Source: UBA9732 sp963615565
GTDB taxonomy: Bacteria; Spirochaetota; Spirochaetia; Sphaerochaetales; Sphaerochaetaceae
Reading direction: 5' to 3'
Assembly (NCBI GenBank): GCA_963615565.1
Contig: CAVEGR010000128.1
Location: forward strand, 1 to 24,606
Length of the DNA: 24,606 nt
Shown here piece after piece: positions 1 to 8,688 of this stretch. The position numbers and the translations under genes were made by a program. The stretch's first letter is position 1. Every line of letters starts with the position of its first letter. The notes beneath the pieces were generated by a model. That model searched no databases, was not told where the DNA came from, and saw nothing but the letters and a program-made list of their open reading frames with translations.

Positions 1-18
1 CAATAGGGAGAGAAAATT

Positions 19-3000
19 GTGAGTATTAGTTTTTTAGTAAACAATAGCCCAAAACAGGCAGAACAAGATAAAAAACTCATCAGATATCTTAGAGACGACC
101 TTCATTTGACTTCTGTCAAGGATGGTTGTTCAGAGGGTGCTTGTGGTACTTGTACCCTACTTGTGGATGGAAAAGCCCTTAAGGCCTGTACCCTTATGCT
201 CTCTGATATTGCAGGAAAATCCATTATCACGGTTGAAGGTTTTACTGAAAGAGAGAAAGAAGTTTTCACATACGCCTTTGGTACTGCTGGTGCAGTTCAA
301 TGTGGTTTCTGTATTCCTGGTATGGTTATTTGTGCAAAAGCTTTACTTGACCAAAATCTTAATCCAACAGAGAAAGAAATAAGGCATGCTATACGAAACA
401 ACATCTGTAGGTGCACAGGATACGCCAAGATAGTTAAGGCAATTGAGCTTGCAGCACAGATTTTTAGAGAAGATTTAAAGATATCGGACTCAAAAAATTG
501 GAAAATTGGTGCGCGTATTCCACGTGTAGATGTCAAAGATAAGGTCACAGGCAAGGGCTTGTATCCAGACGATATCTATGTAGATGGGATGCTACATGTG
601 GTGGCAGTGCGCTCTAAGTATCCGCGTGCAAAGGTGTTGGATATTGATACTTCGCTGGCTATGGATGCAAATGGCGTGTATGGTATTTTCACTGCTGCAG
701 ATATCCCTGGCTCTGTCAAAGTTGGCCATCTTCTCAAAGACTGGGATGCTATGATTCCTATTGGTGGCATTACAAGGTACCTAGGAGATGTCATTTGCAT
801 TGCAGTTGGAGAGACCTACGAGGATGCAAAGAAAGCAGCTAGTCTGGTTAAAGTTAGCTACGAGGTGTTACCTTATGTTTCTTCACCTTATGATGCAATG
901 AAGGAAGACGCACCAATTCTGCACGAAGAATGCAAAACAGGGAATCTTTTGGGCCACACGCACGTAGATAGAGGCCACGTAGATGAGGCATTGGCAAACT
1001 CAAAGTACGTGCTTCATGAAAAGTACTCAACTCCGTGGACAGAACACGCCTTCTTGGAGACTGAGGCAGCTGTTGCATTTCCTCTAGCCGATGGTGGTGT
1101 GAAAATCTATTCCACAGACCAAAGCGTTTATGATACAAGACGCGAAACTGCACCCATGTTGAATTTACCTCCAGAGAAAGTAATTGTTGAAAATTGCTAT
1201 GTTGGTGGTGGCTTTGGGGGAAAGGAAGATGTTACTGTGCAACATTTTAGTGCACTTGCAGCCCTTCTTACCCAGCATCCATGTAAGATGAAATTAACAA
1301 GAGCTGAAAGTATCTTGGTGCATCCAAAACGCCATCCTATGGATATGGATTTTACCCTTGGATGTGACGAAAATGGTATCATTCAGGCCCTTTCTGCTAA
1401 AGTAATTGCAGACACTGGTGCTTATGCTTCTCTAGGACTTCCTGTTTTGCAGAGAGCCTGTACTCATGCATCTGGGCCTTATAATTATGAAAATTTCAGA
1501 ATTGATGGTTATGCTTATTATACAAACAACCCTCCAGCAGGTGCTTTTAGAGGTTTTGGCGTAACTCAAACCTGTTTTGCTATTGAATCTATGCTCAATC
1601 ACATGGCAGATATAATTGGAATTTCTCACTGGGAAATTAGATATAGAAACGCAATTAGACCGGGTCAATCTCTTCCAAATGGTCAAATTGTTGATAATGC
1701 TACAGGCCTTGTTGAAACCCTAGAGGCCGTTAAAGATGAGTACGAGAACAACAAATATTCTGGTATTGCATGTGCAATGAAAAATGCTGGCGTTGGCGTT
1801 GGTCTTTTGGACTTTGGCCGTGTTGATCTGGAAATCAAGAATGGAATAGTTTTGATTCACTGCGGTGGTTCCTGTATTGGTCAAGGGCTTTGCACTATTC
1901 TCAAACAAATTGTTTGTGATATCACAGGCCTTGATGGAAGTTTAGTATCAGAAGAAAAGGCAAATACAATTAAAGCACCAGACAGTGGAACAACATCTGG
2001 TTCTAGACATACTACTGTTACAGGTGAAGCAGCCAGACGTGCTGCTGTTGCATTAAAAGAGGCCTTGGATGAGCTTATAGCTAAAGCTAAAGATGCAAAG
2101 GTAGCAGACAGCTTAACAGTAAACGATGTCCTAAAACAGCTAGAAGGCCGTGAATTTTATGCTGAATACCTAGCAGAAACGGATCCATTTGGTAGTGACA
2201 AGCCCCACCCCAAAAGCCATGTTGCTTACGGTTATGCAACTCAAGTTGCTATTTTGGACGAAAAAACCCATAAGGTTGACCGCATAATTGCAGCTCATGA
2301 TGTTGGTAGAGCTATCAATCCAACCAACGTTGAAGGCCAAATTGAAGGCGGAGTTATCATGGGAACTGGTTACGCGCTTAGGGAAAATTATCCGCTTGAT
2401 AAATGTAAACCTCTTGCAAAATACGGTTCACTGGGATTGTTCCGTGCAGACGAAGTACCAGACATTGTTCCAATTATTATTGAAAAACCTGGACTTGATA
2501 TTGCTAATGGCGGAAAAGGTCTTGGAGAAATTACCTCTATTCCTACTGCCCCCTGCATTGCAGATGCATATTATAGGCTTGATGGAATAAAGAGATTCAG
2601 TCTTCCTATTGACAATACTCCGTATGCCATAGAAGAGGCTGGCCGTATCACACGCAAATTCAAGTGTCTTACTGTAAACAAAAACGCTAGATGTATTGGT
2701 TGTCTTGAATGTGCTAGAACTTGCTCAAAGATATTTTACAAACAGGAAATACCTTCCCTAGCCTTCCTTCAAATTAGAGAGAAAAAAGGTATTGGAAACC
2801 AAAGTGGTATTCAGGGCATGATTACTCGTCCTGTTACATGCATTCAGTGTGGCAGATGTGCAGAAGCTTGTCCTCAAGGTGCTATTAGTAGAAACCAATT
2901 TGGTGTTCTTGTTGTTGATCTTAAGATGTGTACAAACTGTGGTAAATGTCGTGACGCTTGTCCGTTTGGAGTCATGGTTGAAGATCCAATTGCAAAGGTT

Positions 3001-3087
3001 TCCAAAAAATGTATTGCTTGTGGTCAATGTGCAAAAGCATGCCCAATGGGCGTTTTGGAAATTGCCTATCCTGAAGAGAAAAACTAA
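19..3087 (+). CDS. Selenium-dependent xanthine dehydrogenase-like molybdenum hydroxylase fused to a four-cluster ferredoxin domain
   Basis: The product is a 1022-residue cytoplasmic oxidoreductase of the xanthine dehydrogenase family. Residues 1-75 form a plant-type [2Fe-2S] domain (Cys37, 42, 45, 57). Residues 76-150 form the second [2Fe-2S] domain (Cys95, Cys98 and the Cys130-Arg-Cys132 pair). About 165-880 is the molybdopterin-binding region, with the GGGFGGKED loop and AFRGFG motif. The wording of this region matches what I know of the selenium-dependent XDH family (TIGR03311 type), but assignment to that family and to xanthine as substrate is inference. No FAD domain is present. The C-terminus carries four CxxCxxCxxxC motifs (Cys892-902, 941-951, 971-981, 998-1008), so it is a fused polyferredoxin. 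The GTG start is chosen because it follows AGGGAGAG at 5-12. Genes upstream lie outside the window. No in-frame TGA is needed. Confidence 0.88.
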   Translation: MSISFLVNNSPKQAEQDKKLIRYLRDDLHLTSVKDGCSEGACGTCTLLVDGKALKACTLMLSDIAGKSIITVEGFTEREKEVFTYAFGTAGAVQCGFCIPGMVICAKALLDQNLNPTEKEIRHAIRNNICRCTGYAKIVKAIELAAQIFREDLKISDSKNWKIGARIPRVDVKDKVTGKGLYPDDIYVDGMLHVVAVRSKYPRAKVLDIDTSLAMDANGVYGIFTAADIPGSVKVGHLLKDWDAMIPIGGITRYLGDVICIAVGETYEDAKKAASLVKVSYEVLPYVSSPYDAMKEDAPILHEECKTGNLLGHTHVDRGHVDEALANSKYVLHEKYSTPWTEHAFLETEAAVAFPLADGGVKIYSTDQSVYDTRRETAPMLNLPPEKVIVENCYVGGGFGGKEDVTVQHFSALAALLTQHPCKMKLTRAESILVHPKRHPMDMDFTLGCDENGIIQALSAKVIADTGAYASLGLPVLQRACTHASGPYNYENFRIDGYAYYTNNPPAGAFRGFGVTQTCFAIESMLNHMADIIGISHWEIRYRNAIRPGQSLPNGQIVDNATGLVETLEAVKDEYENNKYSGIACAMKNAGVGVGLLDFGRVDLEIKNGIVLIHCGGSCIGQGLCTILKQIVCDITGLDGSLVSEEKANTIKAPDSGTTSGSRHTTVTGEAARRAAVALKEALDELIAKAKDAKVADSLTVNDVLKQLEGREFYAEYLAETDPFGSDKPHPKSHVAYGYATQVAILDEKTHKVDRIIAAHDVGRAINPTNVEGQIEGGVIMGTGYALRENYPLDKCKPLAKYGSLGLFRADEVPDIVPIIIEKPGLDIANGGKGLGEITSIPTAPCIADAYYRLDGIKRFSLPIDNTPYAIEEAGRITRKFKCLTVNKNARCIGCLECARTCSKIFYKQEIPSLAFLQIREKKGIGNQSGIQGMITRPVTCIQCGRCAEACPQGAISRNQFGVLVVDLKMCTNCGKCRDACPFGVMVEDPIAKVSKKCIACGQCAKACPMGVLEIAYPEEKN

Positions 3088-3097
3088 AATTCTTTTC

Positions 3098-3127
3098 TTG
3101 ACTTCTATTGGAACGCAGGCATACACT
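3098..3127 (+). promoter_or_regulatory. Candidate sigma70-type promoter of the transporter/mur operon
   Basis: TTGACT at 3098-3103 and TACACT at 3122-3127 are separated by 18 bp, just after the stop of the hydroxylase gene and about 60 bp before the binding-protein start. The -35 matches consensus at five positions and the -10 at four. It overlaps a weak hairpin that could end the upstream transcript. Confidence 0.4.
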
Positions 3128-3146
3128 AATTCATAGAAGTTTTTTA
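3101..3146 (+). terminator. Weak candidate terminator after the molybdenum hydroxylase gene
   Basis: ACTTCTAT at 3101-3108 pairs perfectly with ATAGAAGT at 3133-3140 and is followed at once by a T run (3140-3145). The loop is long (24 nt) and the stem is AT-rich, so termination would be inefficient. It overlaps the candidate promoter. Confidence 0.3.
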
Positions 3147-3167
3147 TATAAGTAAGTATATAAAAAA
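3140..3167. repeat. Perfect A/T-only inverted repeat upstream of the binding-protein gene
   Basis: TTTTTTATATA (3140-3150) and TATATAAAAAA (3157-3167) are exact inverse copies around the 6-nt loop AGTAAG. The second arm ends about 13 bp before the AAGGAG ribosome binding site. If transcribed it forms an 11-bp hairpin in the leader; as DNA it could be an operator. Function unknown. Confidence 0.6.
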
Positions 3168-3190
3168 AGTTCACAGAAAAAGGAGAAAAC

Positions 3191-4699
3191 ATGAAGAAAA
3201 TTGTTTTGCTTTTGCTCGCAATCATGATGGTTGTTCCAGCATTCGCTCAGGGTGCAAAGGAAGCAACTCCAGTAAAGGATTCCGTAACACTCGTAGTTAC
3301 AGGTAACCCTTATCGTTTCTTGGGCATATCATCAAAGAGTTGTGGTGGTGACGACAACCTCGTTCTAGCCAACGTTTATGATTGTCTTCTTGCTCTTGAA
3401 GCTGATGGTTCTCTTTCACCAGCACTTGCTGAGAGATACACAGTTTCTGAAGACGGACTTACTTACACTTTCTATCTCAGAAAGGGTGTAAAGTTCCAAA
3501 ACGGAACAGAGATGACTGCAGAAGATGTCAAGTTCACATTTGACAAAGGTGCAGAAGGTCCATTAGGACAGGCTCTCTTTATCAACTTTGATCACTGCAC
3601 AATCATTGATGATTACACAGTAGAGATTGTTCTTTCTGCTCCATATGCAGCATTCCCATACGGCGTTGCATCCCGTCTTGGTGGAATTTGTTCAAAAGCA
3701 TATTATGAAGAAGTAGGAGAAGAAGGCTACATGGCAGCTCCTATTGGAACAGGTGCATACAAGTTTGTTGAATATGTATCAGGCGACCATGTTACTCTTG
3801 AAGCTTTTGAAGATCACTGGAGAGGCGCTCCAGCTATCAAGCACGTCACAATTGCACTCGTTAATGATGTTAACACACAGATTCTTGGACTTCAGAATGG
3901 CGACTATGACGTCATGAGAGCTCCATCAATTGAACAGTGCGGACGTTTTGACAAGATTGACGGCATTGCAACAAGTATTGGTGACTCAACATCAAGAATT
4001 ACACTTAACCTCAATGCATGGTCAGGAATTGGATTAGACCTCAACTTCAGAAAAGCTGTTCAGGCTGCAATCAACAAAGATGACATCAACAAGGCTGTTA
4101 ACAGTGGTGCTGCAACAATCCTTACAGTTGATATTTGTCCTATGTATGGTGGTTATCCAGATCAGATTAAGGGTGTTGACTATGATCCAGAAGCTGCAAA
4201 GGCTTATCTTGCAAAATCAAGCTACAATGGCGAAGAATATGCAATCAACTGTGTTGCAGGTTCAACATTTGAGACTGTAGCAAAGGTCATCCAGGCTCAA
4301 CTTCTTGAAATTGGCATCAACTGCACAGTAGAAGCTGTTGATAACACAACTTATGAAGAGAAAGGAAAGAAGAGAAACTTTGATGCTAGAATTGTTGACG
4401 AGGCATCTTCCCTCATAGATGCAGACTCTATTGCAACACAGTTCACACCAACCAGATTCGACGAATCAGTATGGTATCCACGTACAGCAGAGATTTATGC
4501 ATTGGCACAGAGTGGTCGTAGCCTCCAGGGTGATGCACGAAAGGCTGTCTACGGAGAAATTGCTCAAATTCTTCTTGATGAAGCATATACAGTACCTCTT
4601 TACAACGGAATCACCACTGTTGCTTACAACGATAGCCTCGAAGGCGTTGAAGCACACTGCCTTGGCTATTATCTTTTCAGATACTGGTCATGGAAATAG
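3191..4699 (+). CDS. Periplasmic substrate-binding protein of an oligopeptide/dipeptide-type ABC importer
   Basis: A 502-residue family 5 solute-binding protein (OppA/DppA type) that would deliver peptides, or possibly peptidoglycan peptides, to the permeases encoded next. Residues 1-20 are a classical signal peptide (two Lys, a hydrophobic core, then AFA before QGAKE). There is no lipobox Cys, so it should be a free periplasmic protein rather than a lipoprotein. The stretch GSLSPALAERYTVSEDGLTY followed by YLRKGVKFQNG is the typical family 5 signature region. Length is normal. A good ribosome binding site (AAGGAG) precedes the ATG. It is separated from the permease genes by 141 bp holding several hairpins, a common arrangement that lets the binding protein be made in excess. 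The substrate cannot be read from the sequence; the murQ and kinase genes downstream suggest muropeptides. Confidence 0.88.
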   Translation: MKKIVLLLLAIMMVVPAFAQGAKEATPVKDSVTLVVTGNPYRFLGISSKSCGGDDNLVLANVYDCLLALEADGSLSPALAERYTVSEDGLTYTFYLRKGVKFQNGTEMTAEDVKFTFDKGAEGPLGQALFINFDHCTIIDDYTVEIVLSAPYAAFPYGVASRLGGICSKAYYEEVGEEGYMAAPIGTGAYKFVEYVSGDHVTLEAFEDHWRGAPAIKHVTIALVNDVNTQILGLQNGDYDVMRAPSIEQCGRFDKIDGIATSIGDSTSRITLNLNAWSGIGLDLNFRKAVQAAINKDDINKAVNSGAATILTVDICPMYGGYPDQIKGVDYDPEAAKAYLAKSSYNGEEYAINCVAGSTFETVAKVIQAQLLEIGINCTVEAVDNTTYEEKGKKRNFDARIVDEASSLIDADSIATQFTPTRFDESVWYPRTAEIYALAQSGRSLQGDARKAVYGEIAQILLDEAYTVPLYNGITTVAYNDSLEGVEAHCLGYYLFRYWSWK

Positions 4700-4701
4700 T
4701 T

Positions 4702-4815
4702 CTAACCTAATTGGTTAGTAGAGAGGTTTTTGCAAGAACCTCCAAAAAGAGAAACTTACGTTTCTCAAAAGTCTGACATGTAGGGCAGATGCATATTTGC
4801 ACCTGCCCTTCTTTT
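4702..4815 (+). other. Run of four consecutive hairpins between binding-protein and permease genes, the last terminator-like
   Basis: Four stem-loops follow the stop codon. CTAACC pairs with GGTTAG (4702-4718). GAGGTTTTTGCAAGAACCTC is a near-palindrome (4723-4742). GAGAAAC pairs with GTTTCTC around TTAC (4749-4766). AGGGCAGATGCA pairs with TGCACCTGCCCT around TATT with one mismatch (4782-4809) and runs into TCTTTT (4810-4815). The last looks like a leaky intrinsic terminator. Together they could stabilise the upstream mRNA and reduce read-through into the permease and mur genes. The second hairpin belongs to a motif also found at 13191 and 23008. Confidence 0.65.
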
Positions 4816-4840
4816 AGTTAATAATTAAGGAGGAGCAGAA

Positions 4841-5770
4841 GTGAATTGGTTAAAATATGCACTTAAAAGAATTTTGATGCTTATACCAGTCATACTTTCA
4901 GTAACGTTCATTCTGTTTGTTATTCTTTCATTGGCTCCGGGAGACGTTGCAAGATTGGTCCTAGGACAAGATGCAACACCTGAACAGGTTGCTCAACTCA
5001 ACCATGAAATGGGCTTAGATAAGCCACTTCTCATAAGATATGTAAATTACATGATAGACGCAATTAAACTTGACTTTGGAACTTCTTGGATAAGTGGTTT
5101 TGAAGTCTTGCCAGAGTTCGCCCACAGATTACCATATACGCTTTTAGTTTCTATACTGGCACTTTTATTTGCCGCTGGAATTGGGATTCCATTTGGAATT
5201 GCATCAGCAATAAAGCAATACAGTCTCTTAGACTATGGCTGTACGTTTGTTGTTATGTTACTTTTCTCAATGCCTGCATTCTGGCTGGGAACAATGTGTC
5301 AAATATTTTTCTGTCTTACATTACACTGGCTTCCAGTCTCTGGTGTTAAAACTTGGAAATGCTTCATATTGCCACCAATAATTTTGGGAGCAAATACAAT
5401 GGCATCAATGATAAGAATGAGCCGTACAAGTATGCTTGATGTTATCAAAATGGACTATATAAGAACAGCAAGAGCAAAAGGGGCATCTAATCATGATGTT
5501 ATTTTGCACCATGCTATTAGAAACAGTCTTATTCCTGTTGTAACACAAATTGGAATAAGTTTTGCTGGAACTATTGGCGGAGCTGTTGTAACAGAAAACA
5601 TCTTTGCAATTCCAGGAATTGGTTCCATGCTCATAAGTGCTGTTAAAGGAAGAGACGTTCCAGTAGTTATGGGAACAGTTATTTTTATCACTATAATAGT
5701 TGGGATAATCAACCTCATTGTAGACTTAATTTGTGCAATTGTTGACCCAAGAATAGACTTAGCATCGTAA
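4841..5770 (+). CDS. Peptide ABC transporter permease, OppB/DppB type
   Basis: A 309-residue inner-membrane permease that pairs with the next gene product to form the translocation channel. The N-terminal membrane segment (about residues 8-32) and the following GDVARLVLGQDATPEQV and GLDKPLLIRYV text are typical of OppB/DppB. About six membrane spans are visible. The cytoplasmic EAA loop, which contacts the ATPases, is at about 205-235 (YIRTARAKGAS, then HHAIRNSLIPV). The GTG start is supported by AAGGAGGAG eight bases upstream. It lies 12 bp before the second permease gene and is co-transcribed with it. No residue pattern reveals the substrate. Confidence 0.9.
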   Translation: MNWLKYALKRILMLIPVILSVTFILFVILSLAPGDVARLVLGQDATPEQVAQLNHEMGLDKPLLIRYVNYMIDAIKLDFGTSWISGFEVLPEFAHRLPYTLLVSILALLFAAGIGIPFGIASAIKQYSLLDYGCTFVVMLLFSMPAFWLGTMCQIFFCLTLHWLPVSGVKTWKCFILPPIILGANTMASMIRMSRTSMLDVIKMDYIRTARAKGASNHDVILHHAIRNSLIPVVTQIGISFAGTIGGAVVTENIFAIPGIGSMLISAVKGRDVPVVMGTVIFITIIVGIINLIVDLICAIVDPRIDLAS

Positions 5771-5782
5771 GGAGGCGGAATA

Positions 5783-6664
5783 ATGAAGCTATTTAATAAA
5801 AAGAAAAAACCGCTTTCTGAATACAGCACAGGAGAACTGATTCTTTTCAGATTCAGAAAGAATAAGCTTGCAATGATTGGTGTAGGAATGTTCCTATTTG
5901 TAGTTTTTTTCATACTTGCAGCACCTCTCATTAGACCATACAGCATGGTCATAAAGCAGGATATTTCAAATAAATTACAAGCTCCAAGTTCAGAGCACAT
6001 TTTTGGAACTGACGAATTAGGAAGAGACCTTTTGGCAAGAATTCTGTATGGCGGAAGAATTTCTCTCTTCTGTAGTTTAGCAATCATTGGAATAGCTTTT
6101 GTCGTTGGCTCAATAATTGGCGGAACGGCCGGCTTCTTTGGCGGAAAAGTTGATACAATTTTAATGCGAATTGTTGATATGCTCATGAGTGTTCCTTCCG
6201 CTCTTCTTGCAATGGCAATAATTACAGCTCTTGGAAATGGTGTATGGAAACTAGTCATGGCCCTTGCAATAGGACAAATTCCTCGTTTTGCACGAATGGT
6301 ACGCTCAAGCGTACTAACACTTAGAAACATGGAATATGTTGAAGCTGCAAAATGCTTTGGTGCAAGTTCTCCAAGAATTATTTTAAAACACATTCTTCCA
6401 AATGGAATAGGACCAATTGTAGTTTCTGCAACTCTTACTTTAGGTTCAGTAATCTTAAGCATTTCATCAATGGGCTACCTTGGGCTTGGTGTTGCTTCCC
6501 CAACTCCAGAATGGGGAACTATCATCTCTGAAAATAAGGTTAACATTCAGTATTATCCATATTTAGGAATTATTCCTGGAATTTGTATAATGCTCACAGT
6601 TATGTCCGTTAACTTCATAGGTGATGGCCTTAGAGACGCTTTTGACCCAAAATCCAAGAACTAA
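5783..6664 (+). CDS. Peptide ABC transporter permease, OppC/DppC type
   Basis: A 293-residue inner-membrane permease, partner of the preceding OppB-type protein. It has the OppC N-terminal cytoplasmic segment (FRFRKNKLAMIGVGMF) leading into the first span. Next come the periplasmic HIFGTDELGRDLLARILYGG signature at about 72-91 and the C-terminal EAA loop (YVEAAKCFGASSPRIILKH). The last spans include SSMGYLGLGVASPTPEWGTI. Length is normal. AGGAGG precedes the ATG. The gap to the next ORF is 14 bp, consistent with one transcript. A long ORF on the opposite strand across this gene and its predecessor is a shadow with no independent support. Confidence 0.9.
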   Translation: MKLFNKKKKPLSEYSTGELILFRFRKNKLAMIGVGMFLFVVFFILAAPLIRPYSMVIKQDISNKLQAPSSEHIFGTDELGRDLLARILYGGRISLFCSLAIIGIAFVVGSIIGGTAGFFGGKVDTILMRIVDMLMSVPSALLAMAIITALGNGVWKLVMALAIGQIPRFARMVRSSVLTLRNMEYVEAAKCFGASSPRIILKHILPNGIGPIVVSATLTLGSVILSISSMGYLGLGVASPTPEWGTIISENKVNIQYYPYLGIIPGICIMLTVMSVNFIGDGLRDAFDPKSKN

Positions 6665-6678
6665 AAGGAGACACGACA

Positions 6679-7698
6679 ATGCAAAATGAAACACGCAAAG
6701 ACGACAACCTCCTTGAAATCAAGGATTTACATGTTCAGTACAATACCGATGATGCTGTAGTCTATGCAGTAAACGGCTTAAATTTATCATTGAACAGAGG
6801 AGAAAAACTTGGACTTGTAGGAGAAACAGGAGCAGGAAAAACAACACTTGCTCTATCTATTTTACAACTTCTGCCAAAAAGAGTTGGCCAAATAGTCAGT
6901 GGTTCAATCAAATATGATGGAGAGGAACTTTTAGGCAAACCAGATAGCTATATGTTAGGTCTCCGTGGAAGAAGAATCTCCATGATATTCCAAGATCCAA
7001 TGACAAGCCTAAACCCAACCAAAACAGTTGGAAATCAGGTTTATGAAGTTCTTCAGCTGCACTTTCCAAATCTTACAAAAGAACAAAAGCAAGCAAAAGT
7101 TGACAGAATGTTACAACTAGTTGGAATTCCAGCATCAAGAAAAGGTGAATATCCTCACCAGTTCTCAGGTGGAATGAAACAAAGAATTGTCATTGCAATG
7201 GCTCTTATTGCAGAACCAGAGCTTCTTCTTGCAGATGAACCAACAACAGCTTTGGACGTAACTATACAGGCCCAAATTCTTGAGCTTATGAGAAGACTTA
7301 AAGATGAATTTAACTCTGCTGTTATCCTCATAACTCATGATCTTGGCGTTGTGGCAGAGTTCTGCGACAATGTATCTGTCATTTATGCTGGAAGGGTTGT
7401 TGAACATGGAACAGTTGAACAAATCTTTGCAAGTAAAGAAAAACATCCATATACAGCAGGACTTATTAGCTGTATTCCAGATTTAACAAAAGAAGAAAGC
7501 AGGCTCAAACCAATTCCAGGTCATATGGCTGACCCAAGACACCAAGCAATTGGATGTTGCTTTGCTGACCGTTGTCCACATTGCATGGATATATGTAAAA
7601 CAACTCCTCCTCAAATGCATGAGAAGGATGGTCACCTTATTCTATGCCATCTGTTTGATGAAAAAATTAATGAGAATAGCACAAAGGAGGTCAAATAA
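6679..7698 (+). CDS. Peptide ABC transporter ATP-binding protein, OppD/DppD type
   Basis: A 339-residue cytoplasmic ATPase energising the importer. Walker A is GETGAGKTT (about residue 53), the Q-loop is IFQDPMTSLNP, the ABC signature is FSGGMKQR, Walker B is LLLADEPTTALD, and the switch is ITHDLGVVAEFCD. The C-terminal extension typical of oligopeptide ATPases has a Cys-rich stretch (CCFADRCPHCMDIC). In this family the Cys-rich tail can hold an Fe-S cluster, but whether it does here is not shown. AAGGAG precedes the ATG. Its TAA shares one base with the ATG of the next gene (TAATG at 7696-7700), so the two ATPases are probably translationally coupled. Confidence 0.92.
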   Translation: MQNETRKDDNLLEIKDLHVQYNTDDAVVYAVNGLNLSLNRGEKLGLVGETGAGKTTLALSILQLLPKRVGQIVSGSIKYDGEELLGKPDSYMLGLRGRRISMIFQDPMTSLNPTKTVGNQVYEVLQLHFPNLTKEQKQAKVDRMLQLVGIPASRKGEYPHQFSGGMKQRIVIAMALIAEPELLLADEPTTALDVTIQAQILELMRRLKDEFNSAVILITHDLGVVAEFCDNVSVIYAGRVVEHGTVEQIFASKEKHPYTAGLISCIPDLTKEESRLKPIPGHMADPRHQAIGCCFADRCPHCMDICKTTPPQMHEKDGHLILCHLFDEKINENSTKEVK

Positions 7699-8669
7699 TG
7701 GATAAGCCGTTGGTAGATAAACCGTTAGTGGAAGCCGTAAACCTTTGTAAGTACTTCAAGACCCCAAAAGGTCAATTACATGCAGTTGAAGATGTAAACT
7801 TTAAGATATATGAAGGAAAAACTCTTGGAGTTGTTGGTGAGTCTGGATGTGGTAAATCTACATTAGGCAGAACTGTACTGAGACTTCATCAGGCTACAAG
7901 TGGACAAGTTCTTTATAAAGGAGAAGACATTCTTAAATACTCAAAAAAAGAAATGCACAAAGTTCAAAGGAATATGCAAATGATATTTCAGGACCCATAC
8001 AGTTCTCTTGATCCAAGAATGTCAATTAGAGCCTTAATTTCAGAACCTTTGGAAGTTTTAAATAAAGAAATTAAGCTCTCAGCAACACAGCTTAAAGAGA
8101 AAGTTGATCACATTATGGACTTGTGCGGACTTCCTTCTCATTACTCAAACCTCTACCCTCACGAGTTAGATGGTGGAATGAGACAAAGAGTTGGACTTGC
8201 AAGATCTATGATACTAGATCCTAAGTTTATAGTTTGTGACGAGCCAGTATCGGCCTTGGATGTGTCCATTCAAGCTCAAATTTTAAATCTATTGATGGAT
8301 TTACAGGACAGTCACAAGTTAAGCTATATGTTCATAACGCACGATCTTGCTGTTGTTAAGCATATAAGCGATGACATTATGGTTATGTATATGGGACAAG
8401 TTGTAGAGTACACAAATTCAAAAGAACTCTTTGCAAATCCAATGCACCCATACACTAAGGCACTTCTGAACTCCATTCCTACAATAGACCTTTCTCGCAG
8501 AAACAGAGAACGTGTAACTATTACTGGTGAAGTTTCAAGCCCAATCAATCCTGCGCCAGGTTGTAGATTTGCACCCCGTTGCCCGTATGCAAGCGAAAAG
8601 TGCAAAGAAGGACATTGTCTCAAGGAAGTAAAACCTGGACATTTTGTTTCCTGCACAGAAGGAAATTAA
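7698..8669 (+). CDS. Peptide ABC transporter ATP-binding protein, OppF/DppF type
   Basis: A 323-residue second ATPase that forms a heterodimer with the OppD-type protein. Walker A is GESGCGKST, the Q-loop is IFQDPYSSLDPRMS, Walker B is FIVCDEPVSALD and the switch is THDLAVVKHISD. The signature loop reads LDGGMRQR with Asp where Ser is usual; such a variant is known among DppF-like proteins and is not evidence of inactivity. The C-terminal Cys stretch (CRFAPRCPYASEKC) parallels the partner. AAAGGAGG just before the start lies inside the previous gene. The esterase gene starts 19 bp after this stop, with no terminator between. Confidence 0.92.
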   Translation: MDKPLVDKPLVEAVNLCKYFKTPKGQLHAVEDVNFKIYEGKTLGVVGESGCGKSTLGRTVLRLHQATSGQVLYKGEDILKYSKKEMHKVQRNMQMIFQDPYSSLDPRMSIRALISEPLEVLNKEIKLSATQLKEKVDHIMDLCGLPSHYSNLYPHELDGGMRQRVGLARSMILDPKFIVCDEPVSALDVSIQAQILNLLMDLQDSHKLSYMFITHDLAVVKHISDDIMVMYMGQVVEYTNSKELFANPMHPYTKALLNSIPTIDLSRRNRERVTITGEVSSPINPAPGCRFAPRCPYASEKCKEGHCLKEVKPGHFVSCTEGN

Positions 8670-8688
8670 TAAAAAGCAGAGGAGAAAA

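Noticed and set aside
2758..3225. 155-codon minus-strand ORF over the ferredoxin tail
   Set aside because: It is the antisense shadow of the Cys motifs and overlaps the next gene's start.
5491..6462. 323-codon minus-strand ORF opposite the two permease genes
   Set aside because: It lies wholly opposite two clear permeases with conserved EAA loops; its length reflects their codon bias and it has no recognisable domain.
8644..8688. Upstream ATG for the esterase
   Set aside because: It lies inside the preceding ATPase gene with no ribosome binding site; AGAGGAG precedes the ATG at 8689.
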